Positions 27,339 to 36,315 of a stretch of 64,000 bases of DNA are shown here, piece by piece. Both the position numbers and the translations under genes were made by a program. The stretch is taken from the NCBI RefSeq assembly GCF_021025955.1, contig NZ_JAJNCL010000001.1, positions 620,001 through 684,000 of the forward strand. The letters are read 5' to 3'. Within the stretch, counting starts at the first letter, position 1. Every line of letters starts with the position of its first letter. Under the pieces are notes generated by a model that saw nothing but the letters and a program-made list of their open reading frames with translations, did no database searches and was not told where the DNA came from. Source of the stretch: Rhodococcus qingshengii (GTDB taxonomy: Bacteria > Actinomycetota > Actinomycetes > Mycobacteriales > Mycobacteriaceae).

Positions 27339-28391
27339 GTGGCGAAGAAGCAGATCCCCGTAATAGTCGTCGCAGGCTTTCTCGGTTCGGGCAAGACGAC
27401 GCTGCTCAACCATCTTCTGCGTAACAACGACGGCGTACGCATCGGCGTGATCGTCAACGACTTCGGCTCCGTCAACATCGATTCGATGATGGTCGCCGGT
27501 CAGGTCGATTCGATGGTCACGCTCAGCAACGGCTGTTTGTGCTGCGCTGTCGACGTCTCCGACATGGACGAGATGCTGAACAAGTTGGCGCACCGGCAAT
27601 CCGGGATCGATGTGATCGTCGTCGAGGCTAGCGGGCTTGCCGAGCCGCGGAACATGATTCGTCTCGTCCTCGGGAGTGAGAACCCATCCGTCGTCTACGG
27701 CGGACTGGTGGTCATGGTCGATGGAGCCAATTTCTCCACCGTTCGCATCGAGCATCCCGAACTCGATCAACATGTCCGCCTGGCAGATCTGGTGGTAGTC
27801 AACAAGATCGACGTCGTTCCCGTCGCCGAGCGCGAGCGATTCACTGCCGGAATTCGTGAGTTGAATCCGCGAGCGCCGATAGTGGAAACGTCGCACTCGC
27901 GGATAGACCCCGCTCTGTTGTTCGATTCCGGTGAGGTGGCCCCTCCCGCCCCGGGTGATCAACTGAGCCTCGACGAGCTCCTGCGCGACGGACACGACCA
28001 CGATCACGACGACGGTTCCTGTCACCACGATCACCTGCACCATCGCTACGAGTCGGTTGATTTCATATCGGAGATGCCACTCGATGCCAGGGCTCTGACG
28101 CACTTTCTCGAGAACCAGCCTTCGGGTGTTTACCGCATCAAGGGATTCGTGAACTTCGAGATTCCGGGCTACACAGGAAAATTCGAGATCCAATCGGTGG
28201 GTGATCATGTCCGGATCACCCCGCTGCGATGGAAGTCGGGCGAACCTCGAACTACGCAACTGGTCGTGATCGGTACCGGGATGGATTCGGGAGCGGTGGG
28301 CAGCGCCCTGCGCACCTGCGTACGCGAAGAAACAGTCGAAGCGCACCCCGACGCCATGCTGGGATTGCACCGCTATACCGTCGGAGCGTGA
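27339..28391 (+). CDS. CobW/COG0523-family GTPase metallochaperone
   Basis: 350 aa. Walker A GFLGSGKT (residues 13-20), metal-binding CxCC in NGCLCCAV, VVVNKID as the G4 motif, a His/Asp-rich loop (DGHDHDHDDGSCHHDHLHH, about 215-233) and the C-terminal CobW domain. The start GTG 27339 is 7 nt after GGAAGG. GTGA overlap couples it to bluB, so a cobalt-delivery or cobalamin role is suggested; zinc-specific members look similar and cannot be excluded. No Zur-like box was recognised. Confidence 0.9.
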   Translation: MAKKQIPVIVVAGFLGSGKTTLLNHLLRNNDGVRIGVIVNDFGSVNIDSMMVAGQVDSMVTLSNGCLCCAVDVSDMDEMLNKLAHRQSGIDVIVVEASGLAEPRNMIRLVLGSENPSVVYGGLVVMVDGANFSTVRIEHPELDQHVRLADLVVVNKIDVVPVAERERFTAGIRELNPRAPIVETSHSRIDPALLFDSGEVAPPAPGDQLSLDELLRDGHDHDHDDGSCHHDHLHHRYESVDFISEMPLDARALTHFLENQPSGVYRIKGFVNFEIPGYTGKFEIQSVGDHVRITPLRWKSGEPRTTQLVVIGTGMDSGAVGSALRTCVREETVEAHPDAMLGLHRYTVGA

Positions 28392-29017
28392 GTGAATCAG
28401 CGGTATCCGTGTACGAAGCGATCCGGCGACGACGAGACGTTCGCGCCGAGTTCTCGGGAGAGATTGTCCCGGACGAAACTCTGATGCGAATTCTCGACGC
28501 CGCCCATCGCGCGCCGAGCGTGGGAAACACGCAGCCGTGGGATTTTGTCGTTGTTCGTAATCCGGAGACGCTCAACACCTTCGCGGCGCACGTCGCCGAT
28601 GCCCGGCTGAATTTCGCGCAGTCTTTGCCCGAGGATCGCCGCTCGACGTTCGACCCCATCAAGATCGAGGGAATCGCCGAGAGTGGTACCGGCATCGTCG
28701 TCACTTACGACCCGTCGCGCGGTGGCCCGAACATCCTCGGCCGTCATACCGTCGACGACACCGGACTGTTCTCGGCGGTACTCGCAATTCAGAATTTGTG
28801 GCTCGCCGCGGTAGCCGAGGAGATCGGCATCGGCTGGGTCTCGTTCTACGACGAGAAGTACCTCACCGAACTCATGGGAATTCCCTCACCTGTTCGCCCC
28901 ATCGCCTGGCTCTGTGTCGGGAAGGTGACTGAATTCCAACAGGTTCCGGATCTCGAGCGCTACGGATGGCGACAGCGCCGGCCATTGGCCGACGCTGTCC
29001 ACTACGAAACCTATTGA
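28388..29017 (+). CDS. bluB: 5,6-dimethylbenzimidazole synthase
   Basis: 209 aa flavin nitroreductase-fold enzyme that cleaves reduced FMN to form the lower ligand of vitamin B12. RRDVRAEFSGEIVPDE and AAHRAPSVGNTQPWDFVVV (FMN site) are at the N-terminus, and the C-terminal GWRQRRPLADAV block is specific to BluB rather than general nitroreductases. The GTG start overlaps the CobW stop. No cobalamin riboswitch is seen upstream of the pair. Confidence 0.9.
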   Translation: MSESAVSVYEAIRRRRDVRAEFSGEIVPDETLMRILDAAHRAPSVGNTQPWDFVVVRNPETLNTFAAHVADARLNFAQSLPEDRRSTFDPIKIEGIAESGTGIVVTYDPSRGGPNILGRHTVDDTGLFSAVLAIQNLWLAAVAEEIGIGWVSFYDEKYLTELMGIPSPVRPIAWLCVGKVTEFQQVPDLERYGWRQRRPLADAVHYETY

Positions 29018-29049
29018 GTTGTACCGGGTGGCCTAGCGTGCGGGACGAC

Positions 29050-30489
29050 CTAGCGCGTGGGACGGCCACCGGTGGAGCCTGCGGTGCGAGCCCCGCCGCC
29101 GGTGCGGGGACGGCGAGCGCCGCCGCCGGCATGTTCCTGACGGGCAGCGCCGCCGGTGCGTGCACCGCGTGACTGACCGCCCTGTCCGGAGCGAGCTTGA
29201 CCTGAACGTGCTGCGCCGCCGCGTCCACCCTGGCCGGCGGGGCGCTGTCCGCGTCCGCCGTTCGGCTGGGCCGGAGCATTCGGAGCCGGAGTGACGTGCG
29301 GTGCGATGTCGCCGACCAACTTGACGACGTGCTCGGAGTTGGCCGTCGAACGAACCGGCGTCACCTTGATGGCTGCCTTACGCATGAGGATCGAGAGATC
29401 CTTACGCTGCTCGGGCAAGACCACTGTGACCACGTCGCCGGCGCTGCCTGCGCGAGCGGTGCGACCACTGCGGTGCAGGTAAGCCTTGTGCTCGGCCGGG
29501 GGATCGACGTGAACGACCAACTCGACATCGTCGACGTGGACGCCGCGTGCTGCGACGTCGGTGGCGACGAGGACGCGCGCTTCACCGGCGGAGAATGCCG
29601 CCAGGTTACGGTCGCGAGCGGCCTGTGAGAGGTTGCCGTGCAGGTCGACGGACGGGATGCCCGACTCGGTGAGCTGGCGAGCCAACTTACGAGCCTGGTG
29701 CTTGGTGCGCATGAACAGGATGCGACGACCGGTACCGGAAGCGAGCTTCTCGACCAGAGCCTTCTTGGCTTCGACGCCGTCGACGTCGAACACGTGGTGC
29801 GTCATCGCGGCGACGGGGGAGTTGGCCTCGTCGACCGAATGCATGACCTCGTTCTTGAGGAAACGCTTGACGAGCTTGTCGACGCCGTTGTCGAGCGTTG
29901 CCGAGAACAGCAGGCGCTGCCCGTCCTGCGGCGTGGACGAGAGGATGCGGGTGACGACGGGCAGGAAGCCGAGGTCGGCCATGTGGTCGGCCTCGTCCAG
30001 CACGGTGATCTCGACGGCGTCGAGGCTGACGAACTTCTGCTTCATGAGGTCTTCGAGGCGACCGGGGCAGGCGACGACGATGTCGACGCCGGCCTTCAGA
30101 GCCTGAACCTGACGGTGCTGCGAGACGCCGCCGAAGATCGTGGTCACGCGCAAGTCGTATGCGGCGGCCAACGGTTCGAGGGTTGCGGTGATCTGGGTGG
30201 CGAGCTCACGCGTGGGTGCGAGCACCAGGCCGAGTGGTCGACCCGGGCGACGCTTGCCGCCGGACAGTTCGCCGGCGAGGCGAGAGACCATGGGGATGGA
30301 GAACGCGAGGGTCTTTCCGCTTCCGGTCTTTCCGCGGCCCAGTACGTCGCGACCCGAGAGAGTGTCGGGGAGGGTATCGATCTGGATCGGGAACGGAGAA
30401 GTGATTCCGCCGTCTTCGAGAGCTTTCACCAGCGGTGCGCGCACACCGAGGGCTGCGAAGGTGGTAGCGGGCGTAGAGATGTCAGACAA
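29050..30489 (-). CDS. DEAD-box RNA helicase (RhlE-like)
   Basis: 479 aa. Motifs in order: Q-motif region at 9-38, GKTGSGKT (I), PTRELA (Ia), DEAD in VLDEADHM (II), SAT (III), VLVATDVAARGVHV (V), HRSGRTAR (VI). The last 80 residues are a Gly/Arg/Gln-rich tail (RGG-like) for nonspecific RNA binding. It unwinds RNA in the cytoplasm, often during cold stress or ribosome assembly. TTG start; a stable hairpin sits 18 nt before it. Downstream of moaE by 228 nt, so probably separately transcribed. Confidence 0.93.
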   Translation of the reverse strand: MSDISTPATTFAALGVRAPLVKALEDGGITSPFPIQIDTLPDTLSGRDVLGRGKTGSGKTLAFSIPMVSRLAGELSGGKRRPGRPLGLVLAPTRELATQITATLEPLAAAYDLRVTTIFGGVSQHRQVQALKAGVDIVVACPGRLEDLMKQKFVSLDAVEITVLDEADHMADLGFLPVVTRILSSTPQDGQRLLFSATLDNGVDKLVKRFLKNEVMHSVDEANSPVAAMTHHVFDVDGVEAKKALVEKLASGTGRRILFMRTKHQARKLARQLTESGIPSVDLHGNLSQAARDRNLAAFSAGEARVLVATDVAARGVHVDDVELVVHVDPPAEHKAYLHRSGRTARAGSAGDVVTVVLPEQRKDLSILMRKAAIKVTPVRSTANSEHVVKLVGDIAPHVTPAPNAPAQPNGGRGQRPAGQGGRGGAARSGQARSGQGGQSRGARTGGAARQEHAGGGARRPRTGGGARTAGSTGGRPTR

Positions 30490-30506
30490 GTGTATTCAGA
30501 GCCTTT

Positions 30507-30526
30507 CGGGCACGTGTTCGTGCCCG
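30507..30526 (-). other. Hairpin in the 5' leader of the helicase gene
   Basis: CGGGCACG and CGTGCCCG form a perfect 8-bp stem with a 4-nt loop, 18 nt before the TTG start. It lies in a 228-nt leader without genes and could make translation temperature- or helicase-dependent. No other feature was recognised in this leader. Confidence 0.45.
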
Positions 30527-30717
30527 GATGCCGACACGGGAATTAACCGGTCGAGCAATCAAGCACAGTGGTGGCGGCGCTGCCGGTCGGCAGGCTTCTT
30601 CGCCGTAAGAAGAGCGGGTGCATTGAGCACTCAGCAAGAAATTTTGCGTTCTACGACGCTGGATGCCCGATTTCGGACACCTAGTGATCGCAACTCTACC
30701 TTCCCTGAGCGTTCGAC

Positions 30718-31131
30718 CTACAACCCGACCCATTCGGAGACGCCGTTCGCGAAGTGTTGCCGCTTCCAGATCGGTACCTCGTGCTTGATGCGCTCGACAA
30801 GTTCGGCGCACGCGGCAAACGCCTCCGCGCGGTGTGGCGCAGCGACGGCGGCGACCAGTGCGAGGTCGCCGATCTCGAGATGCCCGACGCGATGAATCGC
30901 GGCAACCGGTAGGCCGGTTGAGGCTGCAACCTCTTGACAGCACGTATGGAGGAAGCGTTCAGCATCCGGGTGTGCTTGGTACTCCAACGCTGAAACCGCT
31001 TGACCTCCATCGTGATTGCGCACCGTCCCGGTGAAAACCACAACAGCACCGTTCTTCGGACCGGCAACGGCGGCGTCGACGGTGTCTGCGTGAATCGGTT
31101 GTTCGGAGATCCGAGCCAGTAGCTCACTCAT
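30718..31131 (-). CDS. moaE: Molybdopterin synthase catalytic subunit MoaE
   Basis: 137 aa, normal length. It transfers sulfur from MoaD thiocarboxylate to cyclic pyranopterin monophosphate. GAVVVFTGTVRNHDGG, LEYQAHPDAE, HRVGHLEIGDLALV and the catalytic KHEVPIWKRQ are present. It overlaps the end of the moaC-mogA fusion by 8 nt and is the last gene of the moeA operon. Confidence 0.95.
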   Translation of the reverse strand: MSELLARISEQPIHADTVDAAVAGPKNGAVVVFTGTVRNHDGGQAVSALEYQAHPDAERFLHTCCQEVAASTGLPVAAIHRVGHLEIGDLALVAAVAAPHRAEAFAACAELVERIKHEVPIWKRQHFANGVSEWVGL

Positions 31132-32110
31132 CGTGTGCTCCTCCGCCTGCGACCTGCGCGAGCAGGTGATCGATAATGGGTTCGAGGACGGTGAGACCGT
31201 CCTTCACTCCGCCGGGAGAACCCGGAAGATTGACGATGACCGTCGTACCTGTGAGACCTGCCACACCACGGCTCAGTGATGCGTGTGGGGTCTTCTCGAG
31301 GCCCTTGGTTCGGATCGCTTCTGCGACCCCGGGCAACTCACGGGTCAAGACTGCCCGGGTAGCTTCCGGGGTGGCATCCGTGGGGGAAGCGCCGGTGCCG
31401 CCGGTACTGATGACGAGCGACGGGGAGCCCTCCTTGGCGTCCGATATGCCCGCCGCGATGTCTGCGTCGGCGTACACGAGCGGTCCACGCACCTCGAAGT
31501 CTCGCTCGCGTAGCCAGGCCGCGATCGTCGGCCCGGTGGTGTCGGGTCTGGTTCCCTTGGCGCCGCCGGTGGAAGCGACGAGGACGGTCGCGGACCGTGC
31601 CGAGGTGAAGTCGTGCGCCGGAGAAGCCGGGGCCCCCTGAGCGTCGCGGGTCCAATGTCCGTGTTTACCACCGTCTTTGGTGAGCAGACGCACACCGTTC
31701 ATGGTGGCTCCGGGATCGACCGCTTTGACCATGTCATGCAAGGTCAGGCCGGCTACCGCGACGGCGGTGAGCGCTTCCATCTCGACGCCGGTCTGTCCGC
31801 GAGTCTTTGCCGTCGCTTCGACGGTGATCGAGGTTTCGGTGAATCCGAATTCCACCTTGACCGACGAAAGTGCGAGTTGATGACACAGCGGAATCAGCTC
31901 GGACGTCTTCTTGGCGCCGGCGATTCCGGCGATGCGCGCGGTGGTGAGGACATCGGCTTTGGGCATGCCGTCGGCGCGGACGAGGCGAATTACCTCGGCG
32001 GTCGTGACGAGTTCACCGGCAGCGACGGCGATGCGCGTCGTCTCGGCCTTGGCGCTGACGTCGACCATGCGCGCGCGGCCTTCGCTGTCGACGTGTGTCA
32101 ATTCGGTCAT
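31124..32110 (-). CDS. moaC: Bifunctional MoaC-MogA/MoaB protein
   Basis: 328 aa, fused. Residues about 1-160 are MoaC (VDVSAKAETTRIA, LCHQLALSSV, GVEMEALTAV, LLTKDGGKHG), which forms cyclic pyranopterin monophosphate. Residues about 172-320 are a MogA/MoaB molybdopterin adenylyltransferase (ATVLVASTGGAKG, LVISTGGTGASPTDATPEAT, NLPGSPGGVKDGL). The fusion joins an early and a late step. ATG 32110 has AAAGGA upstream and lies 14 nt after moeA. Confidence 0.93.
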   Translation of the reverse strand: MTELTHVDSEGRARMVDVSAKAETTRIAVAAGELVTTAEVIRLVRADGMPKADVLTTARIAGIAGAKKTSELIPLCHQLALSSVKVEFGFTETSITVEATAKTRGQTGVEMEALTAVAVAGLTLHDMVKAVDPGATMNGVRLLTKDGGKHGHWTRDAQGAPASPAHDFTSARSATVLVASTGGAKGTRPDTTGPTIAAWLRERDFEVRGPLVYADADIAAGISDAKEGSPSLVISTGGTGASPTDATPEATRAVLTRELPGVAEAIRTKGLEKTPHASLSRGVAGLTGTTVIVNLPGSPGGVKDGLTVLEPIIDHLLAQVAGGGAHDE

Positions 32111-32124
32111 GAGTGTCCTTTGAA

Positions 32125-33327
32125 TCAGATCGAGGTAGTCGAGAGGGGAATCACATCGACGAGATCGCCCGCGCCGAGTTCGGTCACGGCGGCAGGGATG
32201 TCGATCAGGACGTCGGCCCACGCCATGGCTGCAACGAGGTGCGATCCGGGTCCGGCAACGAGTTCGATACCGTCCGCAGTTCTGCGCGCCCGCAGGAACT
32301 GCCGCTTGCCATCCACGGAACGCAGCGGTGCAGTCAACGGCATTCGCTCGCGCGGGATCTCTGGCAGGCCCGCCGCGCGGCGCAGCTCCCTGCGTGCGAA
32401 GACCTCGAACGAGACCATCGTGCTGACCGGGTTGCCCGGGAAGCTCAGTACGGGCACTTCGTTCACCACGGCGGTGCCTTGTGGGCCACCTGGTTGCATT
32501 GCGACGTGGCCGAATTGCGCGCCCAAGGGTGTGAGGGTTTCCTTCACCACTTCGAAGTCGCCCATCGATACTCCGCCGGAGGTGAAAACCAGATCGGCGA
32601 CCGAGGTTGCGTACGAGAGCAATTCGCGGAATTCCACCGGATCGTCACTGCTTCGAGCGACGGATACGACATCGGCACCGTTGGCTTCGGCCAATGTTGC
32701 CAAAGCTGCACCGTTGGAATCGTAGATCTCACCGGGTTCGAGAGTTGTTCCGGCACTCTTGAGTTCGGCGCCCGTCGTGATGACGGCGACCCGTGGCCTC
32801 GTGTACGTGTCGAGTGAGGCCAACCCGACGGCGCTCAGCGCAGCGATATGGCGAGGTTCCAAGTGCGTTCCCGCCGTGACCAGTAGCATTCCGGCAGTGA
32901 TGTCACTGCCACGTTCGCGAACGAATTCGCCTACAGACCTGCCCCGTTCGATGGTGACGACGTGTTCGGTGACGCCCGTAGTGTCCTCGACGGGAACGAC
33001 GGCGTCGGCACCCTCGGGGAGCGGCGCACCGGTCATGATGCGAAATGCCGATCCTGGAAGGTGTTTCGGTGGTTTTCCGCTACCGGCGGCGATCACACCT
33101 CGAACCGTCAGCGTGGTGGGAACCGAGGCCACCGAGGCGGCGTCGACTGCGTACCCGTCCATCTGTGAGTTGCGAAAGAGTGGGAGGTCCACGGGCGATG
33201 AGATGTCCGAGCAAGTTATGCGCCCCAACGCTTCTGCCGTCGGCACTGCCGTCGGAGAGAGGGTGTGCAGGCCCGAGAGCAATTCGGAGATGTGCGACGC
33301 GTGTTCCTCGACCGAACGCGCGCTCAT
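32125..33327 (-). CDS. moeA: Molybdopterin molybdenumtransferase MoeA
   Basis: 400 aa. It inserts molybdate into adenylylated molybdopterin. Conserved MoeA blocks: LPLFRNSQMDGYAV, RIMTGAPLPEGADAVVPVED, YDSNGAAL, VFTSGGVSMGDFE and VLSFPGNPVSTMVSFEVF. The ATG at 33327 gives the family N-terminus; an upstream extension to 33387 exists but is unlikely. First gene of the moeA, moaC-mogA, moaE operon, divergent from moaA. Confidence 0.95.
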   Translation of the reverse strand: MSARSVEEHASHISELLSGLHTLSPTAVPTAEALGRITCSDISSPVDLPLFRNSQMDGYAVDAASVASVPTTLTVRGVIAAGSGKPPKHLPGSAFRIMTGAPLPEGADAVVPVEDTTGVTEHVVTIERGRSVGEFVRERGSDITAGMLLVTAGTHLEPRHIAALSAVGLASLDTYTRPRVAVITTGAELKSAGTTLEPGEIYDSNGAALATLAEANGADVVSVARSSDDPVEFRELLSYATSVADLVFTSGGVSMGDFEVVKETLTPLGAQFGHVAMQPGGPQGTAVVNEVPVLSFPGNPVSTMVSFEVFARRELRRAAGLPEIPRERMPLTAPLRSVDGKRQFLRARRTADGIELVAGPGSHLVAAMAWADVLIDIPAAVTELGAGDLVDVIPLSTTSI

Positions 33328-33368
33328 GACAGTAACCTCGACAACCTCGACATGTTTTGATCCTAGGC

Positions 33369-33390
33369 GGTGTGGTCCGTCCGACACACC
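33369..33390. promoter_or_regulatory. Inverted repeat between the divergent Moco operons
   Basis: GGTGTG and CACACC (10-nt spacer) lie in the 111-nt gap between the moeA and moaA starts. Could be a shared operator; the arms are short, so chance cannot be excluded. No molybdenum-cofactor riboswitch was recognised. Confidence 0.3.
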
Positions 33391-33438
33391 GAGTACGGCT
33401 TTCGGTCATACTGGAGCAATACGGAAGTTGGTGAAGTG

Positions 33439-34497
33439 ATGACAGTGGTGTCGATGGGAATTCCCACCGTGCGGTTTGACGCTGCCTCCACCGCCGGTCG
33501 TCCTGAGACGGATCTCCTGGTCGACAGGTTCGGGCGTGTTGCGAGAGATCTGCGAGTCTCGATCACCGAGAAGTGTTCACTTCGTTGCACGTATTGCATG
33601 CCGGAAGAGGGCCTGCCGGCCATCGCGGCGGAAGATCTTCTGAGTCCCGACGAGATCATTCGAGTGGTCGGAATCGGCGTCGAGCGAGTCGGTATTCGTG
33701 AAGTGAGATTCACCGGCGGGGAACCGCTGATGCGCAGCGACCTCGAAAGAATCATCGGTGGGTGCGCAGCTCGCGTGCCGGGTATTCCACTTTCCATGAC
33801 TACCAATGCTGTTGGGCTCGAACATCGTGCGGCGAAGTTGGCCGCAGCGGGTTTGACTCGCATCAATGTTTCCCTGGATTCAGTTGATCGCGCCCATTTC
33901 GCTGAATTGACACGTAGAGACAGGTTGCCATCAGTTCTCGCGGGAATTCGAGCGGCTGCGGCAGCCGGGCTCGCGCCACTGAAGATCAATGCGGTGCTGA
34001 TGCGTGAAACACTCCACGGCGCGGCGGATCTTTTGCAGTGGTGCCTCGATGCCGGCGTCGAATTGCGGTTCATCGAACAAATGCCTCTCGATGCAGACCA
34101 TGCTTGGGCGCGCGAGAACATGGTGACTGCGGCTGAATTGCTGTCGGTATTGAGTGACCGTTTCGAATTGGCCGCAATCGGTCGCGAAGACCCGTCGGCT
34201 CCTGCTGAAGAATGGCGTGTCAACGGAACTGAAATGACGGTGGGGATCATCGCTTCGGTGACGCGCTCGTTCTGCAGTGATTGCGATCGGACGCGAATGA
34301 CAGCAGAGGGAACAATTCGGTCATGTTTGTTCAGTGACCGTGAAGTTGATCTGCGCGCGGCGCTCAGATCGGGAGCAAGTGACGACGAACTTGCGGATTT
34401 GTGGCGCGGTGCGATGTGGAACAAATGGGCAGGGCACGGCATCAACGCCGCGGACTTCGTTCCGCCGGAAAGAAGCATGGGAGCGATTGGTGGCTGA
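33439..34497 (+). CDS. moaA: GTP 3',8-cyclase MoaA
   Basis: 352 aa radical SAM enzyme that starts molybdenum-cofactor synthesis from GTP. The N-terminal cluster motif is [18 protein letters not shown] the SAM-binding stretch, and the C-terminal second [4Fe-4S] motif is [19 protein letters not shown]. It ends in the conserved double glycine GAIGG. The ATG 33439 is chosen as the family start; the frame is open upstream. Overlaps moaD by 8 nt. Confidence 0.95.
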   Translation: MTVVSMGIPTVRFDAASTAGRPETDLLVDRFGRVARDLRVSITEKCSLRCTYCMPEEGLPAIAAEDLLSPDEIIRVVGIGVERVGIREVRFTGGEPLMRSDLERIIGGCAARVPGIPLSMTTNAVGLEHRAAKLAAAGLTRINVSLDSVDRAHFAELTRRDRLPSVLAGIRAAAAAGLAPLKINAVLMRETLHGAADLLQWCLDAGVELRFIEQMPLDADHAWARENMVTAAELLSVLSDRFELAAIGREDPSAPAEEWRVNGTEMTVGIIASVTRSFCSDCDRTRMTAEGTIRSCLFSDREVDLRAALRSGASDDELADLWRGAMWNKWAGHGINAADFVPPERSMGAIGG

Positions 34498-34747
34498 TTC
34501 GCAGTCGATCTCGGTTCGATACTTTGCTGCTGCAGCGGATGTATCCGGTTGCCGTAGCGAGGTAGTCGCCCTCTCGCCTGGCACCACACTTGCCGAGTTG
34601 GTGGCAGTGTTGGTCGGGCGATACGGGCCGGAGATGGAGCGAGTGCTGTCGGTCTCGGCTTTCCTCGTCGGTGACGAGTTGACCCGCGACGTCTCTCGGA
34701 CCTCCGGTAGTGCTGTCGATATTCTTCCGCCTTTCGCCGGAGGCTAG
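34490..34747 (+). CDS. moaD: Molybdopterin synthase sulfur carrier MoaD
   Basis: 85 aa ubiquitin-fold protein. [15 protein letters not shown] begins the fold and it ends in DILPPFAGG, whose C-terminal Gly-Gly is thiocarboxylated. GTG 34490 overlaps moaA by 8 nt. It pairs with MoaE encoded on the opposite strand. Confidence 0.93.
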   Translation: MADSQSISVRYFAAAADVSGCRSEVVALSPGTTLAELVAVLVGRYGPEMERVLSVSAFLVGDELTRDVSRTSGSAVDILPPFAGG

Positions 34748-34940
34748 TCCGGGGATTGTCGACGTAGTTATTTGTCGGCTGCCGAACTATTGTCAAATTT
34801 CGGTGGCCTGGCTCAAATAGGTCGATCTTGATCACTCAGTTCAAGTGGCGTCTATCTCCATTTTCTCCACTCTTGGTCAATTGTCCAGAAGTGGTCGTTT
34901 TGTTTTATTCTCCTAATTTTTGGGGGAGTAAGTTCACACT

Positions 34941-35409
34941 TTGTCGATTAATTCCACCCGACGTATCGGCGTCGTCGTAGTGCTCCTCGGAGCAGCTGCA
35001 CTCACGGCTCCGGCATTCGCAACTGCGCTTCCCTCCACCGGTTAGCTCGGCTCTTCTGCACCGGAAGCCTCGTGCTCGACCCTGTCCACCGAAGCGGCGC
35101 CGAACGAATGGGGTCCCCGGACGCGACGCCGACGGCTGACGGCGGCGTTCACGCGGATCTCCAGAAGGGCGTGTGGTGGAGCACTCAGAACATCGACGGC
35201 GCCAAGAACGCGTGTCAGTGCCTTTGGCGGACATCGTCGCCGCGAACCCGAAAGCGGTAGTCGACCACTACGGCGTCAGCGTCGGGACCGGCTCCGCTGC
35301 AACCTCGACGCTGGTCGATGCGGTGCATTTCAACGGATGCACCACCAACTTCGCAAAGAAGGATTCGGCCTCGGGAACGGGTTCGCTGGGCAACATCTTC
35401 GGCAGCTAG
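34941..35409 (+). pseudogene. Broken gene for a small secreted protein
   Basis: The TTG at 34941 starts a signal peptide (RRIGVVVVLLGAAALTAPAFA) that stops at TAG 35043 after LPSTG. The same frame continues as LGSSAPEASCSTLSTEAA, then coherent sequence shifts frame near 35110 (SPDATPTADGGVHADLQKGV, WWSTQNIDGAK) and again near 35215 (VPLADIVAANPKAVVDHYGV, then HFNGCTTNFAKKDSASGTGS). So one nonsense change and two frameshifts split a protein of about 150 aa. TAG may derive from TCG, since GSLG recurs near the C-terminus. Function unknown. The region 34748-34940 upstream holds no gene. Confidence 0.7.
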
Positions 35410-35422
35410 TCGCTGGTAAGAG

Positions 35423-36247
35423 CTACTTCCACCAGTCATCCAGGGGGGTGACCGGCACCGTGCGCTTGTGACGAGTACTGGTGAACATCTTCTCGAGCTT
35501 TTCGGCTACCTCGGAGGAAACGTCCTTTCCTTCGAGGTAGTCGTCTATCTGTGAGTACGTGACGCCGAGGGCAACTTCGTCGGGTAGCGCGGGCCGGTCG
35601 TCCTCGAGGTCGGCGGTCGGAACCTTGCGCCACGTGCTCTCCGGTGCGCCCAATTCCTGCAGGAGCGCAGCGCCCTGACGTTTGCTCAGGCCGGTGAGCG
35701 GCGTGATGTCGACTCCACCGTCGCCGAATTTCGTGAAGAAGCCGGTGATCGCTTCCGCGGCATGGTCGGTACCGATCACCAGATAGCCGAGCTGCCCGGC
35801 AATCGCATACTGAATGACCATTCGTTCGCGCGCTTTGATGTTGCCTCGGACGAAGTCGCGCAGTTCGCCGTTCCCCAACGCCTCGGAGGCCTCGCGGGCT
35901 GTGGCGTCGGCGCCCGGCTTGACGTTGACCGTGAGCGAGCGGTCCGGCTTGATGAAGCCGAGTGCAATCTGCGCATCGGATTCGTCGGCTTGTGCGCCAT
36001 AGGGGAGTCGAACAGCGACGAACTCGGCGTCGTGGCCTTCTTCGCGAAGTTCAGTGACGGCGCGTTGGGCGAGAGCCCCGGCGAGCGTGCTGTCCTGACC
36101 GCCGCTGATTCCCAGAACGAAACCTGTGGCGGGGGTCGAGCGCACGTAGTCCTTCAGGAACTGGACTCGCGCGCGAACCTCCGCTGCGGCGTCGATTGTC
36201 GGCTTTGTGCCGAGTTCTTCGATGATGCTTTCACGCAGTGTGGCCAT
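35423..36247 (-). CDS. nadE: NH3-dependent NAD+ synthetase
   Basis: 274 aa, the length of the ammonia-only NadE rather than the glutamine-dependent form with a nitrilase domain. It amidates nicotinate adenine dinucleotide. The pyrophosphatase P-loop is [38 protein letters not shown] is the NaAD/ATP site, and [12 protein letters not shown] the conserved end. M. tuberculosis uses the long form, so this is a notable difference if it is the sole copy. Confidence 0.95.
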   Translation of the reverse strand: MATLRESIIEELGTKPTIDAAAEVRARVQFLKDYVRSTPATGFVLGISGGQDSTLAGALAQRAVTELREEGHDAEFVAVRLPYGAQADESDAQIALGFIKPDRSLTVNVKPGADATAREASEALGNGELRDFVRGNIKARERMVIQYAIAGQLGYLVIGTDHAAEAITGFFTKFGDGGVDITPLTGLSKRQGAALLQELGAPESTWRKVPTADLEDDRPALPDEVALGVTYSQIDDYLEGKDVSSEVAEKLEKMFTSTRHKRTVPVTPLDDWWK

Positions 36248-36315
36248 GAATGGACTCTAGCGATGTGAGCAGGCGCGTGCAGTGCACCCGCAACCTGGGC
36301 GGTACGGTCGCGCAC

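Noticed and set aside
33363-34835. 490-aa frame antisense to moaA/moaD
   Set aside because: Ser/Arg/Thr-rich shadow of two well-supported genes.
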